NCBI RefSeq assembly: GCF_958298935.1
Contig: NC_084942.1
Span: forward strand, 11,601,501-11,665,500
Reading direction: 5' to 3'
Length of the DNA: 64,000 bases
Origin: Phragmites australis
Lineage: Eukaryota > Streptophyta > Magnoliopsida > Poales > Poaceae
The translations under genes were made by a program, and so were the position numbers. The notes under the pieces were generated by a model, which was not told the DNA's origin, ran no database searches, and worked only from the letters and a program-made list of their open reading frames with translations. Positions 55,301 to 64,000 of this stretch are shown here, piece by piece; the stretch's first letter is position 1; each line of letters starts with the position of its first letter.

Positions 55301-55700
55301 CTACTACATCAAACTTGGACAGCGTACCTTGCCCATAGATGGCGTCGTACTAGTAAGGTACATCTACCACATCAAATAGGACATCCTTCGTCCACACTCC
55401 TCTCCCTTTGTCGAAGGATACTCTGAGTGAGATCCTTCCAAGAGCTTTCCCCTAAAACCTTATAACGGGGTTTCAGCCAGCCGCAGGTGGCTCCTAGGAA
55501 TCCCCATCTATTCAAAGGCTTCTACAAATAAAAGATCAGTAGAACTCCCTCTATCAATCAAGACCCTACGTATCTCCGATCTGGACACGTGCATAGAAAT
55601 AACGAAGGTGCCCGTATGAGGGTAATCATGAACTCGAATATCTTCTTGAGAGAAGATAATTGGCTGGTGTGCATAGAAATAACGAAGGTGTCCGTATGAA
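55301..55700 (-). pseudogene. Element E: aspartic protease
   Basis: Minus-strand frame: QEDIRVHDYPHTGTFVI near 55600-55660, RRVLIDRGSSTDLLFVEAF near 55520-55580 (D-x-GSS, where the middle residue is R), then DVVDVPYQYDAIYGQGTLS near 55320-55385. The order matches Tat-type protease. Stops follow FVEAFE and AETPL. It directly follows the gag start, so gag has been deleted. Confidence 0.7.
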
Positions 55701-55711
55701 GCCCATCATCA

Positions 55712-55954
55712 TCATTTTGACCAGCCAAGGGACCACCCTGTTCCGACCTTCCTAGGTGCTTGGAGTGACCACCCCAGACCCCCTGTTCTGCCTTCGACAG
55801 CCATGCCTACCCTGGGTATCTCGACCCTAGGGGCCTCGACCGAGGCCCCAGGCCCCTCTGTCAGCATGGCTCCTCCTTGTTGCGAGGGTGCCTCCGAGCC
55901 TTCCTCAGCATCCGTGGATTCTTGTGCTTTTTCTTTCCTAGTCTTCGGTGGCAT
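55712..55954 (-). pseudogene. Element E: gag N-terminal stub
   Basis: ATG at 55954 (MPPKTRKEKAQESTDAEE) about 48 bp downstream of the LTR end, open for 80 codons, rich in E, G, S and P (low-complexity GASVEAPRVEIPRVG). A stop at 55712-55714 precedes protease sequence. Position and charge fit a Tat gag start; there is no diagnostic motif. Confidence 0.45.
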
Positions 55955-55977
55955 GAGATCACCACTTGGTCATGGGT

Positions 55978-56001
55978 TCGATCCTCATGGACAACACTAA
56001 A
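55978..56001 (-). other. Degenerate Tat-type PBS of element E
   Basis: Minus-strand TTTAGTGTTGTCCATGAGGA follows the LTR end at 56002. It resembles the Tat-type PBS with G-to-A and C-to-T changes, and parallels the PBS of the Tat-like remnant at 15182-15206. Confidence 0.45.
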
Positions 56002-56699
56002 TGTTGGGATCGTGATCACAACACAGTGAACAGTGTATGTAAGGGTAAGTGTAATAATTGTTATTCTCTTGGCATTACACCGTTAAGGTGGGGATATTTA
56101 TAACCATACTTCAACCACTCTATCACCATTACATTTATGCCCCCTTATCTATAGGAACATTGCTTCTAGCACTAGGCATTACAATCATTGTACACCTATG
56201 GTGTTCTGTTCTATCTAACCCTAGCACATGTCCTAAAGGGGACCCACATTGAGCCCTCCTTGAGGGCTATCAGCGAGCTCCCTCCGGTTATCTCTAGGCC
56301 AGGTTCTGGTTAACCCACAAGTCCCTTCTTGGACCTGCCTTTATTCCCTTGTCTATGATCTTTGCGCTACCATCCTTCGTCCTTAGGGCTTCGTTGTACC
56401 TTTCGTTCTAGGCTCCATTATATCCTTCATATTCCAGGGTTCGTTGCACCCCTTCATCCTTTGGGCTTCGCCTCTGGGCTTCATGCTTTGGACTCTGCTG
56501 CCACTTGTGCTCGTCAGTCCTTACACCTGGGTTTTGCCCTTTGAGCTTCGCAGCCACTGTTTATCCTCGAGTTTAATTCTTGCATAGTATAAAGGAAAAT
56601 ATCTTCGTCTTAACATTAGCTTCGCTACTTTGACTTTGGGATTGATTGTTATGGCCGAAGTCAATAAATAGGAGCCAATGTAGTACCATTCCCCCAATA
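56002..56699 (-). repeat. 5' LTR of element E (698 bp)
   Basis: In element orientation it starts TATTGGGGGA at 56699 and ends GATCCCAACA at 56002, and the PBS and gag follow. Ends correspond to those of the LTR at 15207-16099 (TGTTGGGGGG and CTCCAACA), with one base changed in the outer end. It holds CCTTCG-rich, poorly conserved sequence (56340-56560). Confidence 0.65.
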
Positions 56700-58631
56700 C
56701 TAACTTTGAAGACTTAGCTAAAACAATACACGCCTTGTATTCTTGAACGGACGGAGTATCTTGCGAAAGGAATGGGATTGCTTAGACACAGCATGAGATT
56801 CTGATTATTTAGGTACGATGATGCGAACAGACCTGGCATCTTAATTTCCAAGATAATTTTGCAGTATTAGACGACACATAGACTACATCGGGCTCCATGA
56901 TCGAGAACTCCACGTTGTAAGAAGTGGACTGTAACTAACAAAACAAGTGGACTGACATAACCAAATGAGTTATCGTAAATTCGACGCCTGCTACTTGCCT
57001 TTCGTCTATGAAGTAGTCCGCAGTCGTCGGATCGACACGCCGGCATCAGATGGTCAGTTCTCGTGAGTTCGTCTCCAAATTCTTGGATTCTTCATCTTCC
57101 CTTACGTGCACCATGCTCACCCGCTTGTTTTTCACATCAACGTCATTGATAATGCGATCACTCCTAGTTTTCACTATACAACTATCTAGCAATAAAAGAC
57201 CGTCCATTTGAACCTTTATGCCACACCAATATAAGATGTCTGTAGCAATTTCTTATCGGAGAGAATGCAAAAAACACATGTTAAGAAACAACTGTCCCAA
57301 TGCATAATATCTATAACTTGTATCCAGAGATAAATGCAATAACATATAACAAGAACACTATCTTTCCCCAATGCATATTTTACTGTTGCTTGTCTCTTGA
57401 ATTTTGAATCTAGCTTGTGTATTTCACAAGACACTAACTCCTTATCTTTCGTCATTTAATTGTTTGTCATGCCAAATTTCATCCTACTAAGACATAAGTC
57501 AAGGTGAGCACTAACAGAGAACTTAGGGTTGTAAAGATTAGAAAACACATGAGTGAAACGTCATGTAATATGAAATCCTAGCGGATTTCAAAACATTGGA
57601 ATATGAGAGATCTTGTGTTTGGATGGTTCACAGAAATGAAAACAACAACTTAGAAACAAACATAACAGCGAGTAGAGAGAGAAATAGAGTGCGTACTGGA
57701 CTTCTCAAAAGGTAAAATAACATGAATTTTGAGCTAATATTTATTTTTCTATGGAATTGGAGGATTAACAAGCCATTCAAAAGAAATATGTCACCCACAA
57801 TTTTATTTCCCAGACATGCTTCATAGGATAATATCCTTAGAACTAAAATCCTGCAAAAAATCGTTGGAAATTATTACAATCAAAAGAGGCCATAATCTAA
57901 ATGAATAGCATATAGAATAAATTTCCGCACCGAAAAACCGTGTCCACGAACTACTATGACCACACCTTATTACCAACGTTGTCCTGAATATCCTTTCCGA
58001 GCCAATCTTCAGCGGTGTTGCCACGCTGGGGAGTCGAGTCGAGCCGTCGCTTTCTTCCTTGCATAATATTTGTCCCCGTTGAATCTAAAGTTATACTCTT
58101 ATTCATCCCTTGAGGTGCCAGTCCGTCGTTCTTGCCGGGCCATTTCCATACCTGTTGATTTTTCCCGTCGGAGATGGCCAGTTCGAATGGCTCCACCAAA
58201 ATCTGTTCGTTGGGCAAGAATAATCTCCCATACAACACACTGGCCACGCCAACCGCCGGGCCCACGAGCCCCAGCCACCCACGTATCTCCGTGCATTGAA
58301 ACGTTCGGAGCTTTCGGCACGGCGAGATTCACCGAGACAACGACGCGCCGAGCCGGGTCGAGGCGTGGGAGCGACGGAACCGATGCGTGCCTCCAGCTCG
58401 CGTGCGCACGAAACGACGCGCTATGTGGCGCTTGGCGGGGGCCGGCCGGCGGGCCATTTTGGATGAGGTGGAGCTGACCGCAATGCGATTGGCTTCGCTC
58501 TGGCGTCCAGACACATCACATGCGTGGCCTACCGGTCCTCATTTTTGTTACAAACAGACATCCTTTTTAGATAAGCATACGATAGATTAACCATCTAATT
58601 AATATTAGCAATTAGTAAATAGAATGACACC
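56700..58631. other. Unassigned sequence, possibly low-copy
   Basis: No retroelement motif is visible. The left part (to about 57950) is AT-rich with short frames only; one minus-strand frame at 57216-57455 begins MTKDKELVSCEIHKLDSKFK but is not recognised. The right part (58040-58540) is GC-rich; a minus-strand frame at 57954-58265 contains LFLPNEQILVEPFELAISDG, also unrecognised. This is the only long stretch in the window without repeat signatures, so host sequence or a gene fragment is possible. Confidence 0.35.
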
Positions 58632-58775
58632 TGTTGTGAGGCAACCAACTGCCGAACGGACACTTAGCCGTCCATTCACTGTGTATATGTAAACAACGTC
58701 TATCAATAAGTATATTTTTTATTATCTCAATCTCTCGATCTATTGTATCTCTACTCAAAATATGTTATCTGCACG
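58632..58775 (+). repeat. Putative short copia 5' LTR and PBS
   Basis: TGTTGTGAGGCAACC starts a stretch ending CTCAAAATA near 58758, then TGTTATCTGCACG, which resembles the copia PBS form GGTTATCAGCACG (from memory). The segment TATCTCAATCTCTCGATCT before it is T-rich and C-rich, as in U5 regions. No second LTR is in the window for comparison. Confidence 0.3.
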
Positions 58776-58879
58776 TAGATTCACCACTGAGTACTCATAA
58801 AGAAAAAGGAAGAGCCGACCGGCCACCACCACAAGAACTAGAGAAGACTCGAAGGTCTCTCTTAGATCAAGGTAAAGAA

Positions 58880-60250
58880 CGAGATAGATCATTCACCTTC
58901 AACCACCAGTGAAGTTTTTCATTGCTTGTTGAACTTGGAGGCGGCCGTTCTCTGGCACATCTCGCTACTAGGCCACAACAGAAGCCCTGGCCATTCACGT
59001 GCTCGTCACTGTTGCCGCGCTCGTACACATGGTCGTCGCCAACGTGGTCACCACCACGGATCTTCAAGGGCTTCACCCGCCCCTCCAGTGGCTCCCGTAG
59101 CTACTCTCGCCGTCTGGCCACCGCCCTTACAACCACCGGCCCCACTGCCCACATTGGCAGCGCGCACTGGCGCTGCCCCTTTTTTCAACAGCACACCAGC
59201 GATGGTGTCCGAGGACGAGGAGGATCCGGAGGAGCGTGTTTTGTTGGACTCTCCTGAGTACACTCCGCTATCTTCCTCCATTCCAGTGCCAGCCACTGGA
59301 TGGCTCACCCGCCTCCCGAACCATCCAATGCGTCGATCCGCTACCACAACTGGATCTTCCGGGTCCATCGTGGCAGGAGCCTCCCTGGAGCAATGGTGGA
59401 CTACACTTGCATCTTCTTCCTGGGACATCGACCTCAACTTGCCGGCCGAGTAGTCTTTCGGCACACTGGCCTTCTTCGACTCCAGTTTTGAGTTTGAGGA
59501 GGCCCTCTCCGATGACTCTTCAACTTCGGTCTCCGTGGTCGCAGCGTCGCGCATCTTAGCCAACAGCTCCCCGACCTCGACTGCTGGCTCCACCGTGGCT
59601 GCCCCTACTGCGCCGGCCTGCCGCACCCTCCCCGATTCGCGACAGCGGCGGCCAACTGCCATCCGAGCCTCTGCCCTGGGTCGTGGATCCCAGCGGCCTC
59701 CGATCTCCCCTTCAATGGCGCCTAAGTGTGCCCAGGCACGAGCGTGCTTGGGGAAGGGACTTCATGACTCCTCATGCACGCATGCGAAAAGGGAAGGGGT
59801 CGGCACACCCCCTCACCGACGTCCTCACCGGTGCGACTACACCACGATCGGCTCCGATCCGGCCTCCTCATCTCCGGCGACTGGCTCAGGCTTCCCCGGC
59901 GGCGCGCCCTCGTTCACCGGCTCGGATCTAGCCCCCTCTTTGGCGACCAGCTCAGGCTTCCCCGGAGGCGCGCCCTCCTTCACCAGCTCGGCTCTGGCCC
60001 TCCACCCCTCCAGCGACTCAACCTCTTCCCACATGGCGGCAACAGTGAACAATGAGGAGGAGAGGATGGCAGTTAGGGTTGAAACCCTAAACTACCTCCT
60101 CTTTCCTCTTATATGGGGGCGGGGAGGGGGAGTCTGGCTAGGCTCATGGGCTGAAAGGCCGAAGCCCAGGTTGTCTCGGCCCACAGGCCGAGAAATCCTG
60201 TTGGACCGGCTATTTTTCGTAAAACCCTCCGGGTTTCCTCGTAATTATAG
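58880..60250. other. GC-rich segment in the copia leader, origin unknown
   Basis: About 1.4 kb, much richer in GC than its surroundings, with long frames on both strands (for example plus 58926-59453 and 59535-60260, minus 59048-59662). The frames are of low complexity (Ser, Pro, Ala, Arg) and I recognise no domain. It contains a 66-bp-period tandem duplication at 59884-60003 (CTCAGGCTTCCCCGG words). It could be captured sequence or the promoter part of a longer LTR. Confidence 0.4.
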
Positions 60251-60547
60251 CACAGTCTAATATTTACTGTTTACAGTACTGTAAAATTATATTTTACCCC
60301 CTGTCTTTAACTATATTTACGTTCAATACTGTTTTATATTGTAAATATTTGTTTCTAGACCCTGTTTTATCTAGAAATTTGTTATGTCCCATGTGTTTGC
60401 CCTTGTGCATTCCCTATGAAATACCATTATATTTACAACTTTTTTTGCATTTGAAATTCTATTTCATGCAAAAATACTTATTAATGCAAATTAAGTGATT
60501 ACCCCTTCCACTTGACAAAACACAATGTTCCAAATCTTTGCATATTG

Positions 60548-60985
60548 ACCATACACTATGTAGTACTCTATATACTACTGCGGGATCTACACTATGTCTA
60601 ACACATAGTGATTATCCTTAAAGTGCGTCTCCAATGTCAAAATTGGAATAAAGGTCTACACTTTTTCGGGTGATTACCTAAGTTCATATCTCATATTGGC
60701 TATACACGAGGTAGTATCTATGTACTACAGCTGGATCTACACTATATTTACCACATAGTGACTATCCTCAACGTGCGTACCCAATTTGAGTATGAATTAA
60801 AAAAAGGTCTACACCAATTTTGGTGATTACCTTCATAGTGTTAAGACAAGATTTGCATAACACAAGTTACTAGGATTCAAGGCATCTAGTGCATAGTTAC
60901 AGATTATACTCCCACTACTGCAAGATCTACACCATCTCAGTGACTACCTTCAATGTGTTACCAATATAATTTGAGGTCTACACTA
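60548..60985. repeat. Three degenerate tandem repeats in the copia leader
   Basis: Units near 60548, 60697 and 60899 (period about 150-200 bp) share TACTACTGCGGGATCTACAC or variants, CACATAGTGA, AACGTGCGT and GGTCTACAC. They directly precede gag. The stretch 60251-60547 is AT-rich and holds nothing that I recognise. Confidence 0.6.
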
Positions 60986-61101
60986 TATAATTCAAGTATC
61001 AACTTGACTTTACAATTTTTGCACTATTACAACATTACCATGATTCTTTAATTTAGCCAAAGTGTAAATTCATTCAATCATTGGTCAATTTGTAGGACAA
61101 A

Positions 61102-61942
61102 ATGTCCAATGGCGAGTTCGAAAGACTCGAATTAGAATGTAAAAACTATCTAATATGGGCAATGGACATGAAGATAAGTCTATCATCACGCGGACTCATA
61201 ACGGTGATTAATCCAAGAGGGAGATCTGCTACTTCAAGATCAAAATAAGTATGGGGCTTTATACTTCATAAGGCACCATTTACATTCAGATTTAAAATCT
61301 GAATACTTGATGGATGAAAATCCACATGATCTATGGAACTCGCTCAAAGAGCGATATGAACAGCAAAAGGTAGTAATACTGCTTGAAGCACAGTGCGAAT
61401 GGTCCAACATTCGCCTCTAGGATTTTAAGTCCATTGGAGAATACAACCATGCTATTCACAAGATCTGCTCTAGGTTACTATTTTGTGACAAAGCTCCCAC
61501 AGTTACAGAGAAAATTGAAAAAACTTTGTCTACAATGCTTTCTGCCCATAAGGTATTGCAACAACAATACCGTGCTAGGAACTACCAGCACTGTTTTGAA
61601 TTAATTCACACTTTACTTCAGGCTGAAAAGCATGATGAACTTCTTTTGAAGAATCATCACCAGCACCCTACAGGCACTACACCTTTACCTAAAGTTAACT
61701 CCAATATTCAGAATACGAAGAAGTATGATGGCAACAAGAGCCGTATAAAGAACTTCAAGGGCAAGAAGAACCGCAACAAGAAGCAGAAAATCAATAGAAA
61801 CAACAAGGGGAAGGGCATTTTCAAGAACAACAAAGACAAATCTAACATTTGTCTTAAATGTGGTTGCTACAACCACACAACTAAAAAATATCGTACCCCA
61901 AAACACTTGGTTGATCTCTACCTAAAATCCGTTGGACAAAGC
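61102..61942 (+). pseudogene. Copia Gag with degenerate zinc knuckle
   Basis: ATG at 61102 opens MSNGEFERLELECKNYLIW, the N-terminus of a widespread copia Gag type. The frame shifts near 61245 and resumes with DENPHDLWNSLKERYEQQK near 61315-61370 and GEYNHAIHKICSRLLFCDK near 61435-61495. From 61526 it is open: MLSAHKVLQQQYRARNYQH, a Lys/Asn-rich stretch, and the knuckle CLKCGCYNHTTKKY near 61850-61895, where the last Cys of CCHC is replaced by Tyr. It ends RTPKHLVDLYLKSVGQS. One internal stop (TAG near 61418) is also present. Confidence 0.8.
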
Positions 61943-62272
61943 TAACCATCTCAAGGCAAAAGATATGAAGCTCATTTCAATCTTCAACCTGACACCACTA
62001 GGACGACAAGTTGTTCCCAAAGAATTCATGAAGAATCGAACAACGACATCACTCTGCAACAGCATGAGGACCTTGAGAGCATGGACAATATGCTCATGGA
62101 ATTTGTTTCCAATGACTTATTTGGAGACCTCAATTAGACTCCCAATTAATTAGATATTGTTATATCTATATCATACATAGTGTTGTAATAGGTTGTTGTC
62201 ATCTTATACTATATTGTATAATGTATCAGCGCATTGATACTCAATAAACTTGTATATTATATATAGATATGT
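61943..62272 (+). other. Gag-protease spacer of the copia element, AT-rich
   Basis: A linker with DLESMDNMLMEFVSNDLFGD-type coding ends at a TAG near 62137, then an AT-rich stretch (62140-62272) includes AATAAA at 62243-62248. It separates gag from protease. It might act as a polyadenylation signal or intron that yields a gag-only RNA; this is inference. Confidence 0.4.
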
Positions 62273-62580
62273 ATGGGCGACAATCCGATGGAAGAGGAAA
62301 TGTGCTTAGTGGATAGTTGTACCACTAACTCTATACTAAGGGAGACTAAATATTTTGAAACTCTTACAAATAGTAAAGAAAATGTTTTAACAATCGTGGG
62401 ACGTGATGCTATGATTGTTGGCTCTGGTTGCACCATAATCACTCTCCCTATGGGTACTCAAATTAAAATCGACGATGCACTATTGTACCAATAGTCACAA
62501 AATTCATATGGGCTACTGAGGAGTAGGCAATGATCTTCTTAAGATCGATCAATTAATGCCGAAAAAAAGGATTTCGGGTA
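62273..62580 (+). pseudogene. Copia protease
   Basis: The frame from 62273 (MGDNPMEEEMCLVDSCTTN) contains CLVDSCTTNSILRETKYF; copia proteases have D-S or T-A/G at the active site, and here the Ala/Gly position is Cys. Then NVLTIVGRDAMIVGSGCTI and LPMGTQIKIDDALLY follow as in the family, ending at a TAG near 62492. From 62580 to 62930 only fragments can be read (for example GISPHYQN). Confidence 0.7.
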
Positions 62581-62930
62581 TAGTTTTTCTTGCGATGGCC
62601 CAGGGTGTGGCGGTACCAGAAGGCAAACTTCTGTACAACCAATTTAATAAGAATGCAAGTTAGACCCCAACCATTGAAAATGACAAGTAAAGTCAAGTTT
62701 TGGCTATATTGAAATGATATCCCGATTCAACACGTACCCTATTAAGTTAAAGAGATATCCGTCAAAATGGTTTCCATATCAAAACCCTTGATGAAAAAAA
62801 GAGGAATATCTCCTCATTACCAAAATTAATGGATATGCCAAAGAAATACTAGAAAAAATTCTCTCTTTATCTTCAGGATTGTACTATACATACATCAAAC
62901 CCGTATCACATGTTGCGTATAAGGTAATTT

Positions 62931-63650
62931 TTCAGAATGTTAACACATTCCAAATATGGCATGATCGCCTTGGTCATCCCGCTGTCAGGATGATGCGGAA
63001 AAATTATTAGCAATTTAATTGGTCAAGACATAAATAATACCAAATTCCCACGATCTTCAAATTTTGTGTGCACCGCATGCGCCACACGGAAATTGATTTT
63101 AAGACCCTCTTATCTTAAATCTAAGCTGAACCACTCAAATTTTATGAACACATTCAAGGCGATATATGTGGTCCTATCTAACCATTAACTGGATAGTTCA
63201 GGTACTTCATGGTTCTCATTGACGCATCTATACGATAGTCACATGTGTATCTTTTGTTCACAAGAAATCATGCTTTTGCCAAAATAATTGCTCAAATTAT
63301 TAACTTACGAGCATATTATCCTGAGCATAGAATACAATCCATTCGAATGGACAATGCGGCTGAATTCACCTCACGTGCCTTCAATGATTATTGTATGGCC
63401 CTAGAAATTCAAGCCTAGCATCCAGTACCATAGATCCATACTCAAAATGGTTTGGCCGAATCTCTCATCAAGAGAGTCAAGCTCATTGCACGACCATTAT
63501 TACATAATTGCAACCTACCAACTTCATGTTGGGGTCATACAGTCTTACACGCTGCTCACTTAATTCAATTGCGACCAACTGCATATCACACTGCTTCCCC
63601 ACTGCAATTAGTACGTGAAAATCCTCTAAGCATTTCCCATGGGGTATAAC
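62931..63650 (+). pseudogene. Copia integrase, multiple stops
   Basis: The GAG-pre-integrase zinc motif begins IWHDRLGHPAVRMMRK near 62955-63005, then the core HIQGDICGPI near 63150-63180, YFMVLIDASIR near 63201-63235, IRMDNAAEFTSRAFNDY near 63340-63392 (second catalytic Asp) and HTQNGLAESLIKRVKLIAR near 63432-63490 (catalytic Glu). A segment RPLLHNCNLPTSCWGHTV follows. Stops are at 63008, 63180 and 63416. Confidence 0.82.
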
Positions 63651-64000
63651 TCTCTGTAGATCATAAAATACCTCGAGCCCCTCACAAGGGACCTATTTAC
63701 AGACCGGTACACAGACTGCATATTTGATGATGAGCATTTCCCGATATTAGCGGGAGATTTCAAGTACCAGAAACAATGCTAGGAAATCAATTGGAATGCC
63801 ACAAACATTTCCTCCTCAGATCCACATACTCAAGAATCTGAACTTCAAGTTCAGAGAATCATAAATTTACAAAATATTGGAAATAACCTGCCAGATACAT
63901 GTACTAATAACAAAAGTGTCACTAAATCCTATATTCCTGCTAGGAATGTGCCAGAAAGAGTGGAGGTACCAAACAAAACCACCCAACTCCCAAATCAAAA
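63651..64000 (+). pseudogene. Copia integrase C-terminal linker (continues beyond window)
   Basis: After a short deletion near 63650-63660 the frame resumes with KIPRAPHKGPIYRPVHRLH, then DDEHFPILAGDFKYQ near 63733-63775 and SYIPARNVPERVEVPNKT near 63930-63985. These are the linker blocks before the copia RT. The RT itself would lie to the right. Confidence 0.6.

Larger units (their letters stand above)
46985..56699 (-). mobile_element. Element E: Tat-type Ty3/gypsy, deleted, with plus-strand extra ORF
   Basis: Minus-strand element recognised by its 5' LTR (56002-56699), PBS, gag start, protease and RT start, then a region with tandem repeats and an extra ORF running antisense to gag-pol (47170-53033, plus strand). 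No 3' LTR is found; the left end is taken as the junction with element D. Interrupted by the solo LTR 49417-52622. RNase H and integrase are missing, so E is defective. Confidence 0.6.
58632..64000 (+). mobile_element. Ty1/copia element, decayed, running off the right edge
   Basis: Plus-strand gag (61102), protease, and integrase in copia order (integrase before RT; RT lies beyond the window). The 5' end is tentative: a short LTR-like stretch at 58632-58758 is followed by a degenerate PBS and a 2.3 kb leader that includes a GC-rich segment and tandem repeats. Stops and frameshifts in every domain mark it as old. Confidence 0.75.

Noticed and set aside
59435..59453. DLNLP motif (EAR-type repression motif) at the end of a plus-strand frame
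   Set aside because: A five-residue motif in a low-complexity frame is expected by chance, and nothing else suggests a transcription factor.
1..64000. tRNA or rRNA genes
   Set aside because: I looked for tRNA-like T-loop words and rRNA blocks and saw only the PBS sequences, which are complements of tRNA ends and not genes.

Overview
The window is plant nuclear DNA, and almost all of it is LTR retrotransposons nested inside one another. The mix of families points to a grass (Poaceae), probably a panicoid, although the species cannot be read from the sequence: Tekay/Del-type chromoviruses with 2.4-3.8 kb LTRs, a CRM-type (centromeric) chromovirus, several Tat-type Ty3/gypsy elements with antisense extra ORFs, and one Ty1/copia element. 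I see no intact host gene, rRNA, tRNA or CRISPR array. CRM elements plus heavy nesting suggest heterochromatic, perhaps pericentromeric, DNA (inference).

Layout. 1-12281: Tekay-type element A on the minus strand (3' LTR cut by the window start, PPT, one gag-pol frame broken by three stop codons, leader, initiator-Met PBS, complete 5' LTR). 12282-16099: minus-strand Tat-like remnant (internal repeats, a gag zinc-knuckle fragment, PBS, 5' LTR). 16100-16361: end of a minus-strand Tekay-type LTR. 16362-23649: decayed plus-strand Tekay-type element B (protease to chromodomain, 3' LTR), with a CRM-type solo LTR (19677-20585) in its polypurine tract. 23650-27336: minus-strand LTR element C, whose visible interior lacks gag-pol and holds an unrecognised ORF. 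27337-46984: plus-strand Tat element D, internally deleted, with tandem repeats and antisense ORFs 3' of pol. D is interrupted by a Tekay-type solo LTR (29667-40527, target duplication AGCAG), which in turn is interrupted by a complete CRM-type element (32263-40047, target duplication TGCGG). 46985-56699: minus-strand Tat element E, carrying a plus-strand extra ORF interrupted by another solo LTR (49417-52622, target duplication GATGC). 56700-58631: unassigned, possibly low-copy sequence. 58632-64000: a Ty1/copia element (putative short LTR, unusual GC-rich leader, gag, protease, integrase) running off the right edge.

Reading the junctions gives an order of insertion: A into the Tat-like remnant, that into the 16361 LTR, that into B, B into C, C into the 5' LTR of D. 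Several of these steps have only one visible junction. The freshest insertion is the CRM element, whose 920-bp LTRs differ at one base that I can see and whose 1651-codon frame is open. Element A has LTRs roughly 0.5% apart by eye. Elements B, D, E and the copia are old and full of stops and frameshifts.

Functionally, the only sequence with a chance of encoding working products is the CRM gag-pol. The rest is a record of retrotransposition, LTR-LTR recombination (three solo LTRs) and decay. The most distinctive non-gag-pol content is the set of antisense modules in the Tat elements (with their own TATA boxes and at least one plausible intron) and a hairpin-forming 30/31-bp tandem repeat at 12282-12526.
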